Of a stretch of 64,000 nucleotides of DNA, positions 1 to 6,725 are shown piece by piece; within the stretch, counting starts at the first letter, position 1; each line of letters opens with the position of its first letter. The notes under the pieces were generated by a model. That model searched no databases. It worked only from the letters and a program-made list of their open reading frames with translations, and had not been told where the DNA came from. The stretch spans positions 1 to 64,000 of the forward strand of contig JAUUPT010000015.1 of assembly GCA_030843315.1 (NCBI GenBank). Direction: 5' to 3'. The position numbers and the translations under genes were made by a program. This stretch comes from Bacteroidaceae bacterium (lineage in GTDB: Bacteria > Bacteroidota > Bacteroidia > Bacteroidales > Bacteroidaceae).

Positions 1-82
1 TTAGCAAAATTAATAATTTATTTCTTTGCTGACACAGTTTAATTTACATTCTCAACCAATGCTTGCAAAAGGCTGTTTTTTA

Positions 83-427
83 TTACTCTGTTGTATCTGC
101 AACGAAAATACCCGTATTCTCATCACGAAGTTTCCGGCGTTCCTCTTTGGCTTTCTTCTGCTCTTTCTTCTTCTTTTCCTGCTCCGCCATGATTTGCTTC
201 ATGGGCTTGACCGTTTCGGGTGCTTCCCGTTTGAAGCGTTTGTAGTAAATCTCTTCAATGAATTGGGGCAGCGGCGTTTTCCATGTTTCTTGCTTGTGGT
301 TGTCAATCTTCCCCAACTTGTCCGGGTTCAAGCCGAGTTCCCTTCCCATTTGGACGTGTTTGTCCGAAAGGCGGTGCTTCTTCTGCGCCACCATCCACTT
401 CTCTAATATCGCTTTCTTTACTGCCAT
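83..427 (-). CDS. Conserved small charged protein of conjugative element
   Basis: A 114-aa protein with no recognised domain. The N-terminal half is mixed and hydrophilic; residues about 75-105 are almost all Lys, Glu, Arg and Gln, which predicts a long charged helix or coiled coil. An upstream in-frame start exists at 511, but the ATG at 427 (MAVKKAILEKW) gives a normal start and avoids running through hairpin-rich DNA. It is the last gene of the minus-strand chain and is separated from the others by a strong hairpin at 522-541, so it probably has its own promoter or depends on read-through. Function unknown; likely an accessory gene of the element. Confidence 0.6.
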   Translation of the reverse strand: MAVKKAILEKWMVAQKKHRLSDKHVQMGRELGLNPDKLGKIDNHKQETWKTPLPQFIEEIYYKRFKREAPETVKPMKQIMAEQEKKKKEQKKAKEERRKLRDENTGIFVADTTE

Positions 428-521
428 AAAATTCTGAATGTTGCTGTACTGTAAACTGTTGCTGCTGCGAAGATAGGAATTTGCCGTTTTTCCAGCCAAT
501 AATAACGGCACAAAAAAACAA

Positions 522-541
522 CCCTCTGAATTTTCAGAGGG
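522..541 (-). terminator. Hairpin terminator, minus direction
   Basis: CCCTCTGAA and its perfect complement TTCAGAGGG are separated by two bases. A run of seven A on the plus strand lies at 512-518, giving a U tract for minus-strand transcripts. It would end transcription coming from the pcfJ-side genes. Confidence 0.7.
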
Positions 542-560
542 TTTAACAACGGTTTCTTTG

Positions 561-619
561 TTACTTTCTTACCCGCTTTCGGCTCACTGAAAGAAAGTAA
601 CGGGCGGAAAAACCGCCCG
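561..619. other. Two adjacent perfect hairpins
   Basis: TTACTTTCTT (561-570) pairs perfectly with AAGAAAGTAA (591-600), and GGGCGG (602-607) pairs with CCGCCC (613-618) across an A-rich loop. With the 522-541 hairpin this makes three consecutive stems in 100 bases between two genes. They may act as a terminator cluster or processing sites. Confidence 0.55.
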
Positions 620-624
620 CTTAG

Positions 625-873
625 TCACTGCTTGGAATATACCTTCCGCAACAAGAAGTACCATGTTTGTAGGTTGGTGCTGTAAGCAACGTCCGTTTCA
701 CATTCCCCTCTCTTAAAATGGTGCTCCAATCTCAAACAAGCGAGTTCGGAACCGAAAGCGCACATATCTTCCTCCATCACTTCTATGGAAATAGTTTCTC
801 CTGCGGCTTTTTCCCACTGGTCGGCTATCCGTTGTAGCCGTTCCCCTGTCATATAATCCTGCAATGTTTTCAT
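625..873 (-). CDS. Small hypothetical protein (82 aa)
   Basis: An 82-aa soluble protein without a domain I recognise. It has a central acidic stretch and three Cys. Its ATG overlaps the stop of the upstream DUF3873-type gene by four bases (870-873), so the two are translationally coupled. It belongs to the block of small genes that follows pcfJ and is probably an accessory protein of the mobile element. Confidence 0.6.
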   Translation of the reverse strand: MKTLQDYMTGERLQRIADQWEKAAGETISIEVMEEDMCAFGSELACLRLEHHFKRGECETDVAYSTNLQTWYFLLRKVYSKQ

Positions 874-1094
874 TTTAAGTTCCCCTTTTTACGTTGTAAC
901 CATTCATCCCTGCGCTCCCGACATATTTCCAATGTCGGGGCAACGGTGCTGAATAACTCGCCATCTTCTTCGCTGCGGTAGTCGTATTGGCAATACCTGC
1001 TTTTCTTGCGCAATCGGGGCATAAGGTTGAAATACACATAGTTTTCTTGTCCTGCTTGGCAGGTGGATACTCCATTTTTGTTCAATGATTTCAT
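870..1094 (-). CDS. DUF3873-family small protein
   Basis: A 74-aa protein whose centre and C-terminus (YDYRSEEDGELFSTVAPTLE, then CRERRDEWL) match my memory of DUF3873, a family of unknown function found almost only in Bacteroides conjugative transposons. An N-terminal NKNGVST segment fits as well. It sits 10 bases after the 48-aa gene upstream and overlaps the next gene by four bases, so it is part of one operon. The family name is recalled; function is unknown. Confidence 0.7.
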   Translation of the reverse strand: MKSLNKNGVSTCQAGQENYVYFNLMPRLRKKSRYCQYDYRSEEDGELFSTVAPTLEICRERRDEWLQRKKGNLK

Positions 1095-1103
1095 TTCGTT
1101 TCT

Positions 1104-1250
1104 TTATTTGAATTTATACCAACTATCTCGGTAATTATCACCCAAAAGGGTAAAAACACCTGCTAAATCACTCTCTGTTGCGAATTTCTTGGCTTCCCAA
1201 ATACTTGGGAATACGCCAACCTTCCGAAAGCCTATAAATAATGTGTACAT
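1104..1250 (-). CDS. Small protein (48 aa)
   Basis: An ORF from ATG at 1250 to TAA at 1104 encodes 48 residues (begins MYTLFIGFRKVGVFP, ends DNYRDSWYKFK). It exactly fills the gap between its neighbours: three bases follow the 81-aa gene upstream and nine bases precede the DUF3873 gene. The aromatic-rich sequence without stops, and this spacing, argue for a real gene. Function unknown. Confidence 0.6.
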   Translation of the reverse strand: MYTLFIGFRKVGVFPSIWEAKKFATESDLAGVFTLLGDNYRDSWYKFK

Positions 1251-1253
1251 GGT

Positions 1254-1499
1254 TTATTCCTCCCTTTGTATCGTTATTGCCGTATTTCGCTGTAACCACT
1301 CCATAACGAATGGCATATTGTACTCGGAAGTGATAACTGCCGAATTATCTCCAACCTGCGTGAAGCGGGTGCTTTCGTAAGAGTCTATCCACTCTTTGAG
1401 GGTGGATGCTCCCCATGTTTGGGGAGTATCAAATATGCCGTTCAGTTTTTCGATGCTTTCATCGAACATTACTATTATTGTTTCGTATGTCGTTTCCAT
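1254..1499 (-). CDS. Small hypothetical protein (81 aa)
   Basis: An 81-aa acidic protein of no recognised family. It lies 18 bases downstream of pcfJ and three bases upstream of the 48-aa gene, so it is in the same operon. No signal peptide or membrane segment is visible. Probably an accessory protein of the conjugative element. Confidence 0.6.
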   Translation of the reverse strand: METTYETIIVMFDESIEKLNGIFDTPQTWGASTLKEWIDSYESTRFTQVGDNSAVITSEYNMPFVMEWLQRNTAITIQREE

Positions 1500-1517
1500 A
1501 TTCTATATATAAATGTA

Positions 1518-2801
1518 TTATGCTGCCATCCGCTGACGGATAAGGCGTTTGTTCTTATTCACAAGTTCAATAATGCGGTCGTGGTATTCGGTATTCTTGT
1601 TGCATACGCCACGACTTTGCACGACTTTCATAGTTTTGAGCGATACTTCTATCGTTTCTACCCGTTTGCCGTCTATACAAGCGGAAAGTATAAGGCTGTC
1701 GGCTTTGAGGTAGTATTTGTTGGAATACACACAATGGTGCATGGTTGTTCCTTCTTCCAAAAATTCCAATACGCTTTCCAATACCCGTACTTGGATTGTA
1801 CCGTCCGTAAAGGCGATACCGAAGAACTTGCCTTTGAGTTCTTGGAAACGCTGTTCATTTTCCAATGCCTTGTGCTTTTGTTCCTCAATCCGTTCACGCT
1901 CCAAACGCTCTGTTTTCTTCCGTACAAGGCGGTCATGCTCGGCTGTCAAGTCGGCAGGGCAAATGTATTTCGGGCTGTTCGTGTCCTTGCCGAAATAGCG
2001 TAGCAGGTCTATGTAGTCGCACCATATACCTGCATCACTTACCATGTAGCCGTTACGGGTTGCGATGCGGATGGCGTTCCAATAAATAGCGGTATTCTTG
2101 GACGAATAGCGTATAAAATGACTTAGCAGGTCGTATTGCCCCATTTTTATCAGTGTTTCTGCTTGGTTGTTCTTCAACAGTTCACAGAACAAGTCAAATG
2201 GCAGGGTATTATGAAACTCTCCTTTGAAGCCGTTGCGCTTGAGTTCGGGAATAACTTTCATTCTCGGATAAGTGCAGGCAGGGGTTATGTCATATACATA
2301 GTGGTTCCTGCGTATTTCCATTGAACTGCCTTCCTGCCACAAGTCATAGTAGATGAAAGCTATCCCTCTCAATCGGGCAACGGTTTCAAATTGACCGTTG
2401 GGGGCAATCCAGCGTTGTGCCACTTCGTAAATGGTGTATTCGGCAGGTTGTCCGACCTTGTAATAAGCCTTTGCAAAAAAGAACCGTATCACTTGGTAGC
2501 CTTTGCAGGTGGTTATCATGGAGAAGTATTCATTTTCCTTGAATACCCGTTTTCGGGTGGTGTGGACTTTCAGTTCCATTCCGCAATGAGGGCAGGTGCA
2601 ACCGCAAAGCGTATCTGCCAATGCTCCGTTTCCCTGCCATTGGTGTCCGCACTCGGTGCAGGTGATGATGCCTTTGGCAGACCTGCGCCCGACGTGTTCA
2701 AAGCTATGGCGGAAAGCATACGCCTTTTGCGCTTCGCTAATCTTCGGTAACCGCTTGCTCAATGCAGCAACCTCTTTTTGTATCTTCGTTCTCGGTTTCA
2801 T
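1518..2801 (-). CDS. pcfJ: PcfJ-like protein
   Basis: A 427-aa protein of the PcfJ-like family found in conjugative plasmids and Bacteroides conjugative transposons. Residues about 48-77 contain a CxxC...CxxC zinc ribbon (CTECGHQW and CPHCGMEL). The C-terminal part has the family signature around MHHCVYSNKYYLKADSLI, followed by a conserved EVSLKTMKVVQSRG strand. It lies directly downstream of a PcfK-like gene (five-base gap), the usual order. The biochemical role is not established; a part in conjugation or DNA processing is assumed from genome context. Confidence 0.8.
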   Translation of the reverse strand: MKPRTKIQKEVAALSKRLPKISEAQKAYAFRHSFEHVGRRSAKGIITCTECGHQWQGNGALADTLCGCTCPHCGMELKVHTTRKRVFKENEYFSMITTCKGYQVIRFFFAKAYYKVGQPAEYTIYEVAQRWIAPNGQFETVARLRGIAFIYYDLWQEGSSMEIRRNHYVYDITPACTYPRMKVIPELKRNGFKGEFHNTLPFDLFCELLKNNQAETLIKMGQYDLLSHFIRYSSKNTAIYWNAIRIATRNGYMVSDAGIWCDYIDLLRYFGKDTNSPKYICPADLTAEHDRLVRKKTERLERERIEEQKHKALENEQRFQELKGKFFGIAFTDGTIQVRVLESVLEFLEEGTTMHHCVYSNKYYLKADSLILSACIDGKRVETIEVSLKTMKVVQSRGVCNKNTEYHDRIIELVNKNKRLIRQRMAA

Positions 2802-2806
2802 AATCG

Positions 2807-3223
2807 TTAGAATAAAAGTGCCATTTGTCCGTTATTACTGTTCTTGTTCTCTTTCTTGGGGGTAGCCTTACGCTGTGTCATTCGGCTGTATGCCTCGTTC
2901 TCGGCTCGTCTGATAGCTTCCTTACGTGCTTCCGCCTTCTCTTCTTCGGTGAGTTCAACATGGTGATTGACTACCATTTTACAGTCTATCGGCTTGCCTA
3001 CCTCTATATCGGCTTCGTCAAAATAGTGCATGGCTTGCCCGAATATTTCATCATCATCAAAACCGTTACAACCGCTTTTCTGAACATAGTTCAAAATATA
3101 GGTTATGCAATCTTCTATGTTTTTCAACGGGTTGCGGTATGAACGGGCGAATAATTCGTCATATTCGGCTCTCTGCTCCAAATAAGATTGGATTGAGTTC
3201 TTGAAAGATACTGATACTTGCAT
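2807..3223 (-). CDS. pcfK: PcfK-like protein
   Basis: A 138-aa acidic protein. The conserved central segment (KNIEDCITYILNYVQKSGCN, then DDEIFGQAMHYFDE) is typical of PcfK-like proteins. A Glu/Lys/Arg-rich helix follows (about 95-125) and the protein ends in a short hydrophobic tail (GQMALLF) that resembles single-strand-binding-protein-interacting tails. It pairs with the adjacent pcfJ-like gene. The tail comparison is my inference. Confidence 0.75.
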   Translation of the reverse strand: MQVSVSFKNSIQSYLEQRAEYDELFARSYRNPLKNIEDCITYILNYVQKSGCNGFDDDEIFGQAMHYFDEADIEVGKPIDCKMVVNHHVELTEEEKAEARKEAIRRAENEAYSRMTQRKATPKKENKNSNNGQMALLF

Positions 3224-3272
3224 ATTGTTATATATTGTGGGACAAGGTATTAACCTTGCCCCTTGTGAATAC

Positions 3273-3494
3273 TTAAATTGTTGCTTGGATGATTTCTAAC
3301 CGCCATGCGGGTATTACCTCGTCAAACAGATAGGAAATAAACTCTTTGCGTGCTTCTGTACATAGCTCTTTATACAGTTCCTTGAATGGCTCAAAATTGC
3401 CGTTGATATACACGTTTACCATATATTCGTAGATGTTCTCTACCTCGTAATACCTGCACTGCTGTGCAACCGTCTTATTTCGTCTTGCTCTCAT
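3273..3494 (-). CDS. Small hypothetical protein (73 aa)
   Basis: A 73-aa protein with a basic N-terminus and a helical, aromatic-rich remainder. No family recognised. It lies in line with pcfK (about 50-base gap) and 12 bases after the preceding gene, so it is likely co-transcribed as part of the element. Confidence 0.55.
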   Translation of the reverse strand: MRARRNKTVAQQCRYYEVENIYEYMVNVYINGNFEPFKELYKELCTEARKEFISYLFDEVIPAWRLEIIQATI

Positions 3495-3506
3495 AACCTT
3501 ATCTGT

Positions 3507-3842
3507 TTATTTGATTTCTACTATTTGATTAATTCTGCCATACAGCGTATTGCGAAGGCTTGTCTTATCGGGGGCATAGTATTCGTTCCATTGTCCGTAT
3601 TGGTTCACAAGAAATTTGCGGAGAACATCTGCAAAATCGAAGCGATACCCCATTAAAGGAATAGCGGTACGGAAATAGAAGTTATTCCGTATATTCTCTG
3701 CAAGCCAATTTTTCTCGGCTCTATCCATTTTCCCGTTTCCATTAAGTTTTTCACGAAGCATATATTCCTGATTGTTCTTCAATGTGTCAAGAGGGCTTAC
3801 ATCCCAACTGACGAATTTTACTGCAATAGGTAAGATTTCCAT
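3507..3842 (-). CDS. Hypothetical protein (111 aa)
   Basis: A protein of no recognised family. I chose the ATG at 3842 (MEILPIAVKF), which leaves 11 bases after the stop of the 69-aa gene upstream; an alternative ATG at 3872 would overlap that gene by 19 bases. It is rich in aromatic residues and Asn, without a signal or membrane segment. It is part of the minus-strand accessory operon. Confidence 0.55.
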   Translation of the reverse strand: MEILPIAVKFVSWDVSPLDTLKNNQEYMLREKLNGNGKMDRAEKNWLAENIRNNFYFRTAIPLMGYRFDFADVLRKFLVNQYGQWNEYYAPDKTSLRNTLYGRINQIVEIK

Positions 3843-3853
3843 ATCTGTATGTT

Positions 3854-4063
3854 TTAAGAAATTAGTAACCAAAATATTCCACCGATGATTAAGGCGTAAA
3901 CAAGGCAGTAAATGACTATCGCCAACGCTATGGTAAAGACCAAACGGATTACGAACTTACCTGCTACTATGCCTACTATCCACCACCAAAAGCTACCGCC
4001 CAAAAGGGTTGAACCTGCTACGGCAACGAGTGCCAATACTGCTATTTTATACCTTGTTTTCAT
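3854..4063 (-). CDS. Small membrane protein (69 aa)
   Basis: A 69-aa protein that is mostly hydrophobic: an N-terminal MKTRYK followed by two likely transmembrane helices (about 7-35 and 40-68). The Gly-Gly-Ser-Phe-Trp-Trp-Trp turn between them is distinctive. It is 12 bases downstream of the preceding ORF and probably belongs to the envelope part of the conjugative element. Function unknown. Confidence 0.6.
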   Translation of the reverse strand: MKTRYKIAVLALVAVAGSTLLGGSFWWWIVGIVAGKFVIRLVFTIALAIVIYCLVYALIIGGIFWLLIS

Positions 4064-4075
4064 CGCTGTTGTTTT

Positions 4076-4399
4076 TTAAAGTTTATGCGGATTCAAGAGG
4101 TGAGGGAGTTGAGTTTCAATTATTTTATCTGCCTCTCGGTTATCCGACTTTTTTTTTATGCGTTTTTCTGTCGTGTCGGTCGTTTTCGTTTCAGGGGCGA
4201 TAATGGTGTAGGGTTTAGGACAAACAAGGTTTATGAGAAAAATACTCTCTGGACGAAGTACAGCAGGAAGATTTTTATCAGAACCGCTTGCGGCTCGACC
4301 TTGTTTGTCGGTTAAGAACCCGTAAATACCTTTGCCCATGTAACGAAAATGATTGATGCGGCAGAATGTATAATCAGTCAAATGGAGGTAACCGAACAA
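4076..4399 (-). CDS. Hypothetical protein (107 aa), first gene of the minus chain
   Basis: A 107-aa ORF with a Tyr/Phe-rich N-terminal half and a Lys/Thr/Glu-rich C-terminal half, no recognised family. It would be the first gene of the minus-strand chain; the palindrome at 4427-4448 is just upstream. The composition is less convincing than in its neighbours, so it may be a chance ORF. Confidence 0.4.
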   Translation of the reverse strand: MFGYLHLTDYTFCRINHFRYMGKGIYGFLTDKQGRAASGSDKNLPAVLRPESIFLINLVCPKPYTIIAPETKTTDTTEKRIKKKSDNREADKIIETQLPHLLNPHKL

Positions 4400-4426
4400 A
4401 GAGGCAGATTTAGAATTATAAATTAT

Positions 4427-4448
4427 CCATAGTAGTTGCCTACTATGG
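4427..4448. promoter_or_regulatory. Perfect 9-bp palindrome
   Basis: CCATAGTAG and CTACTATGG flank a four-base TTGC centre. It lies 28 bases upstream of the first ORF of the minus-strand chain and without a U tract on either side, which suits an operator better than a terminator. The regulator is unknown. Confidence 0.45.
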
Positions 4449-4532
4449 TATCAGTATTTCTTCAATTCATTGATTTATATGTCATTTGCAGAGAAATAGA
4501 CATTGGGGATAGATATATTCTTTTCTTTTTTC

Positions 4533-4540
4533 TATCTTTG
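4533..4540 (+). promoter_or_regulatory. Bacteroidetes -7 element (TATCTTTG)
   Basis: TATCTTTG matches TAnnTTTG. No good -33 partner is seen at the usual distance. It would start a transcript near 4546 with a leader of about 195 bases before the ATG at 4741. The stretch 4400-4740 holds no other convincing gene apart from the leader ORF. Confidence 0.5.
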
Positions 4541-4584
4541 CAGCCAGCGACGCAAATAGCATCGTGGTAATTTGTTCGTTTACT

Positions 4585-4740
4585 AAACTCAGAAATCGCC
4601 AATTTCAAAATGCAAGAAGTAAATGGACTGGATAGGTTATATCTTGACGTAACCTGCCGGTTCATCTTGCATTGGGCGTTTGGCGATGCCTTGAGTTTGT
4701 GAATTGGCAGAGTTACGTCATCTTTAATATAATAACCTAT
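4585..4740 (+). promoter_or_regulatory. Leader with two interleaved inverted repeats
   Basis: Inverted repeat 1 has arms at 4585-4619 and 4663-4698: AAACTCA, ATCGCCAA and AATGCAAGA in the left arm are all matched in the right. Inverted repeat 2 has arms at 4632-4658 and 4706-4740: ATAGGTTAT with ATAACCTAT, and GACGTAACCTGCC with GGCAGAGTTACGTC (one bulge). The order is left1-left2-right1-right2, so the two stems cannot both form as simple hairpins. The last base of right2 touches the start codon at 4741. This is the geometry of a switch between two RNA folds that controls translation. Confidence 0.6.
4610..4702 (+). CDS. Possible 30-codon leader peptide ORF
   Basis: ATG at 4610 to TGA at 4702 encodes 30 residues (MQEVNGLDRLYLDVT, ending FGDALSL). 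It starts inside the left arm of inverted repeat 1 and stops four bases before the right arm of inverted repeat 2. A ribosome on it would open one stem set and permit the other, as in translational attenuators. There is no clear Shine-Dalgarno sequence, but that is common in Bacteroides. The peptide may be incidental. Confidence 0.35.
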   Translation: MQEVNGLDRLYLDVTCRFILHWAFGDALSL

Positions 4741-5016
4741 ATGGAACTACAAGCAACAGCCCTGCAAGGCATCGTGAAATCTGTCGGTGAAAATGAACTT
4801 TTCTATTTATTGCCGATTCAAGACTTATCCGCACTACAAGAATTGAAAGGACATCTGACTACGGCAATAGATGTATTGAGTAATGTTGAAGGACAAAGCA
4901 TGGAGCATCGTTTGGATGCCATTCGCACCTTAAATAGCTTCGTCGCCGCTTTAAGTATTCACGACGGTGACCATTACGAAGCGATGGATACAGCTTTTAA
5001 AGACGTTATTAAGTAA
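4741..5016 (+). CDS. Small acidic protein behind a structured leader (91 aa)
   Basis: A 91-aa protein (starts MELQATALQGIVKSV) predicted mostly helical and acidic, with no family I recognise. I chose the ATG at 4741; an upstream in-frame ATG at 4672 lies inside the repeat structure and would add 23 residues that look non-coding. The gene has its own candidate promoter, an elaborate leader and an immediate terminator, so it is a single-gene unit. It separates the conjugation-type genes from the rearranged region. Function unknown. Confidence 0.6.
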   Translation: MELQATALQGIVKSVGENELFYLLPIQDLSALQELKGHLTTAIDVLSNVEGQSMEHRLDAIRTLNSFVAALSIHDGDHYEAMDTAFKDVIK

Positions 5017-5040
5017 ACGGTATTATAAAAGATACCGTTT
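5015..5040 (+). terminator. Hairpin after the 91-aa gene
   Basis: AAACGGTAT (5015-5023) pairs perfectly with ATACCGTTT (5032-5040), overlapping the stop codon region. The following TTT is a short U tract. Confidence 0.6.
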
Positions 5041-5041
5041 C

Positions 5042-5118
5042 GCATAGCCGTAAAAAGAAATATCCCCTGTCTGCAAGTGACTGTTCACTGCTGGCAGGGG
5101 ATTGTTCTATGGCTATGC
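5042..5118. other. Nested three-stem hairpin
   Basis: GCATAGCC (5042-5049) pairs with GGCTATGC (5111-5118); inside it ATCCCCTG (5062-5069) pairs with CAGGGGAT (5095-5102); inside that AGTGA (5076-5080) pairs with TCACT (5085-5089). All three are collinear, making one long hairpin. It may be a second terminator or a structured RNA. Confidence 0.5.
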
Positions 5119-5191
5119 TATAGTCTAAATTTGATTGTCCAATTTCTGGGGTTTTAGACGAAAATGAAATCTTTTGCTGATGAAAAAAATA

Positions 5192-5790
5192 TTAAACTGC
5201 TATATTTTTGCAATTTATGCGAATCATTCCTTTTTCCTCAGATTGTTTAGAAATAAAATTATTTCGATCTAGATATTCAGCTAATTTGATGTTGCTATCT
5301 GATATGACAAGTTTAGGCCTATGTCCTTTCTGTTGTCCAATAATTGCATAATTTCCTCCTAAACCAATCAAACATGATTTAACAAATTGCTCATCATAAT
5401 TGATTGTTTTCCACATTTTGAGAACAAGTTTTAATTTCACATCGACTGCTGTACATGACGGAATTGCGGCTAAAACTATTTTAGTGTCATTAGCAGATAG
5501 TCTTATTTGTAATAGAATATCACAAACCGTTAGTGCGACACCCTTTATCACCTCATCCGATAAACTTCCTATGATGTTGTGTTTTTCACTTATTGAGAAA
5601 TCAGGATGCTTCAATATAGTGCTTGCAGACTCGTTAAACAAAGAAAATACAGAAGGATTCTTTAAATAAATAAGTTTGTTTTTCAGTATGAATTGAGGAA
5701 TGAGTGACGGGAAATTTGTAGATGCAATAGAAACTGTTTTTCGTTAAGTTCAACTGCCTTAGATTCTATTAAGTACGCATATCTATTCTG
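5192..5790 (-). pseudogene. Broken gene, C-terminal remnant
   Basis: A minus-strand reading frame is open from about 5742 to the stop at 5192, but there is no ATG: the first usable start is a TTG at 5641, and coding-like sequence (IASTNFPSLIPQFILKN, then LIYLKNPS) continues upstream of it to a stop near 5743. A second frame just upstream (5690-5790) also reads like protein (IPHLEQNRYAYLIES, then KAVELNEK), which suggests a frameshift. The C-terminal 149 residues are mixed helical with a GHRPKL segment and are not recognised; they could be the tail of a large NTPase. The 5' end meets the next gene head to head near 5790. Confidence 0.5.
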
Positions 5791-5798
5791 TTCAAGAT

Positions 5799-6260
5799 GT
5801 GGAATCAGAAGAAATAAAATCCATGTTAAGAGCAACGGACAAGAATATCAAAAACGGAATCTATAACGAGAAACATCATCGTTTCAGTATAGAATCTCCT
5901 TATATATTCTGGGGCTTTAGCGGAATGTTTGCCATGATTGTCGTTTTGGCTGTTGCACTGTATTTTGCAAAGCAGCCGGATTACAACCGCATCGACAACG
6001 ACTTGAAGTATCGCTATATCAAGATGAAAGGCGAAGCGACTCCGAATAATATATCAGAATTGGAAAACATCTTTGAACTCAACAGGGACAACGATAAAAT
6101 GTGCCAAGTGCGTAAAGGTGTAGAAGCCTACGGGCATGCGGTTAGAAAGCAAGCTACTCTTGCTGAGCAAGCACGATTGAATGAACATGCTGCTAAAGAA
6201 TTGGACAGCAAGGCAAAGTCCATTAAAGGCAAGACTATTACGAACAAACCTAAAAAGTGA
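5799..6260 (+). CDS. Single-pass membrane protein, unrecognised (153 aa)
   Basis: A 153-aa protein with about 35 cytoplasmic N-terminal residues, one transmembrane helix (about 40-61) and a long charged, helical tail ending in a Lys-rich segment. The GTG at 5799 is the first start; the ATG at 5823 (MLRATDKN) is an alternative. The frame stays open and coding-like for 12 codons upstream of 5799 back to a TAG, so the gene may have lost its true N-terminus at the junction with the remnant to the left. The topology resembles small conjugation or mobilisation proteins, but I do not recognise a family. Confidence 0.5.
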   Translation: MESEEIKSMLRATDKNIKNGIYNEKHHRFSIESPYIFWGFSGMFAMIVVLAVALYFAKQPDYNRIDNDLKYRYIKMKGEATPNNISELENIFELNRDNDKMCQVRKGVEAYGHAVRKQATLAEQARLNEHAAKELDSKAKSIKGKTITNKPKK

Positions 6261-6366
6261 GTGTATGGCAAGTGTAGAAGTATCATAAGGAACAAAACTA
6301 GATTGTATCGACTGTCCTGTAATTTTTTGTTTGATTATCTTGTGGCTTTCATTGACTTACCTGATA

Positions 6367-6415
6367 CTTCAAAAAAGAACGCCATATTTTTGAAGAAATA
6401 CGCCATATTTTTGAA
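6367..6415. promoter_or_regulatory. Direct-repeat operator upstream of the BREX operon
   Basis: A 16-base sequence, ACGCCATATTTTTGAA, occurs at 6379-6394 and again at 6400-6415: a 21-base period, or two helical turns. CTTCAAAAA at 6367-6375 is the complement of TTTTTGAAG at 6387-6395, giving a dyad as well. The repeats lie just upstream of the candidate promoter of the HTH regulator gene, as expected for its own binding sites. Confidence 0.6.
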
Positions 6416-6456
6416 ATAATATTCCAAGTGTTAGCATTAATAACTGGAAAAATTCG

Positions 6457-6464
6457 TACCTTCG
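6457..6464 (+). promoter_or_regulatory. Candidate -7 element (TACCTTCG) of the BREX operon
   Basis: TACCTTCG differs by one base from TAnnTTTG. It sits 42 bases downstream of the operator repeats and 41 bases upstream of the regulator ATG. TTAG at 6431-6434 is a weak -33 match. Confidence 0.4.
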
Positions 6465-6505
6465 CAAAATTTAAAATAGAATCATGCAACATTAGACATT
6501 AGTAT

Positions 6506-6721
6506 ATGCAGAAAGGTGCAAATATCAATAGGATAAAGGCTGTGCTTGCAGAACAAAATAAAACGAGCAAATGGCTTGCTGGAGAATTGGGTAAAGATCA
6601 AGCTACTATATCAAAATGGTGTACCAATACATATCAGCCAAGTTTGGAGACATTGGTGAAAATAGCCGAACTGCTTAATGTTGATGTTAGAGATTTAATT
6701 GTAAAAACAGAAATTAAATAA
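6506..6721 (+). CDS. XRE-family HTH regulator of the BREX island
   Basis: A 71-aa protein that is almost only a Cro/CI-type helix-turn-helix: residues about 8-62, with LAGELGKDQATISKW as the turn and recognition helix and LAELLNVDVRDL-like packing (here IAELLNVDVRDLI). It ends four bases before brxP, so it is first in the operon. The phased direct repeats at 6379-6415 are likely its operators. Such regulators commonly keep defence operons under control; autoregulation here is inferred. Confidence 0.85.
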   Translation: MQKGANINRIKAVLAEQNKTSKWLAGELGKDQATISKWCTNTYQPSLETLVKIAELLNVDVRDLIVKTEIK

Positions 6722-6725
6722 GTTC

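Noticed and set aside
4009..4315. Plus-strand ORFs across 4009-4315
   Set aside because: They mirror the minus-strand small genes and have no family features or start signals.
4462..4665. 67-aa minus-strand ORF across the promoter and leader
   Set aside because: It runs through the -7 element and the inverted repeats, and its sequence has no protein-like features.
4585..4740. Retron msr/msd RNA
   Set aside because: No reverse transcriptase gene is adjacent; the neighbour is a 91-aa protein with no polymerase motif.
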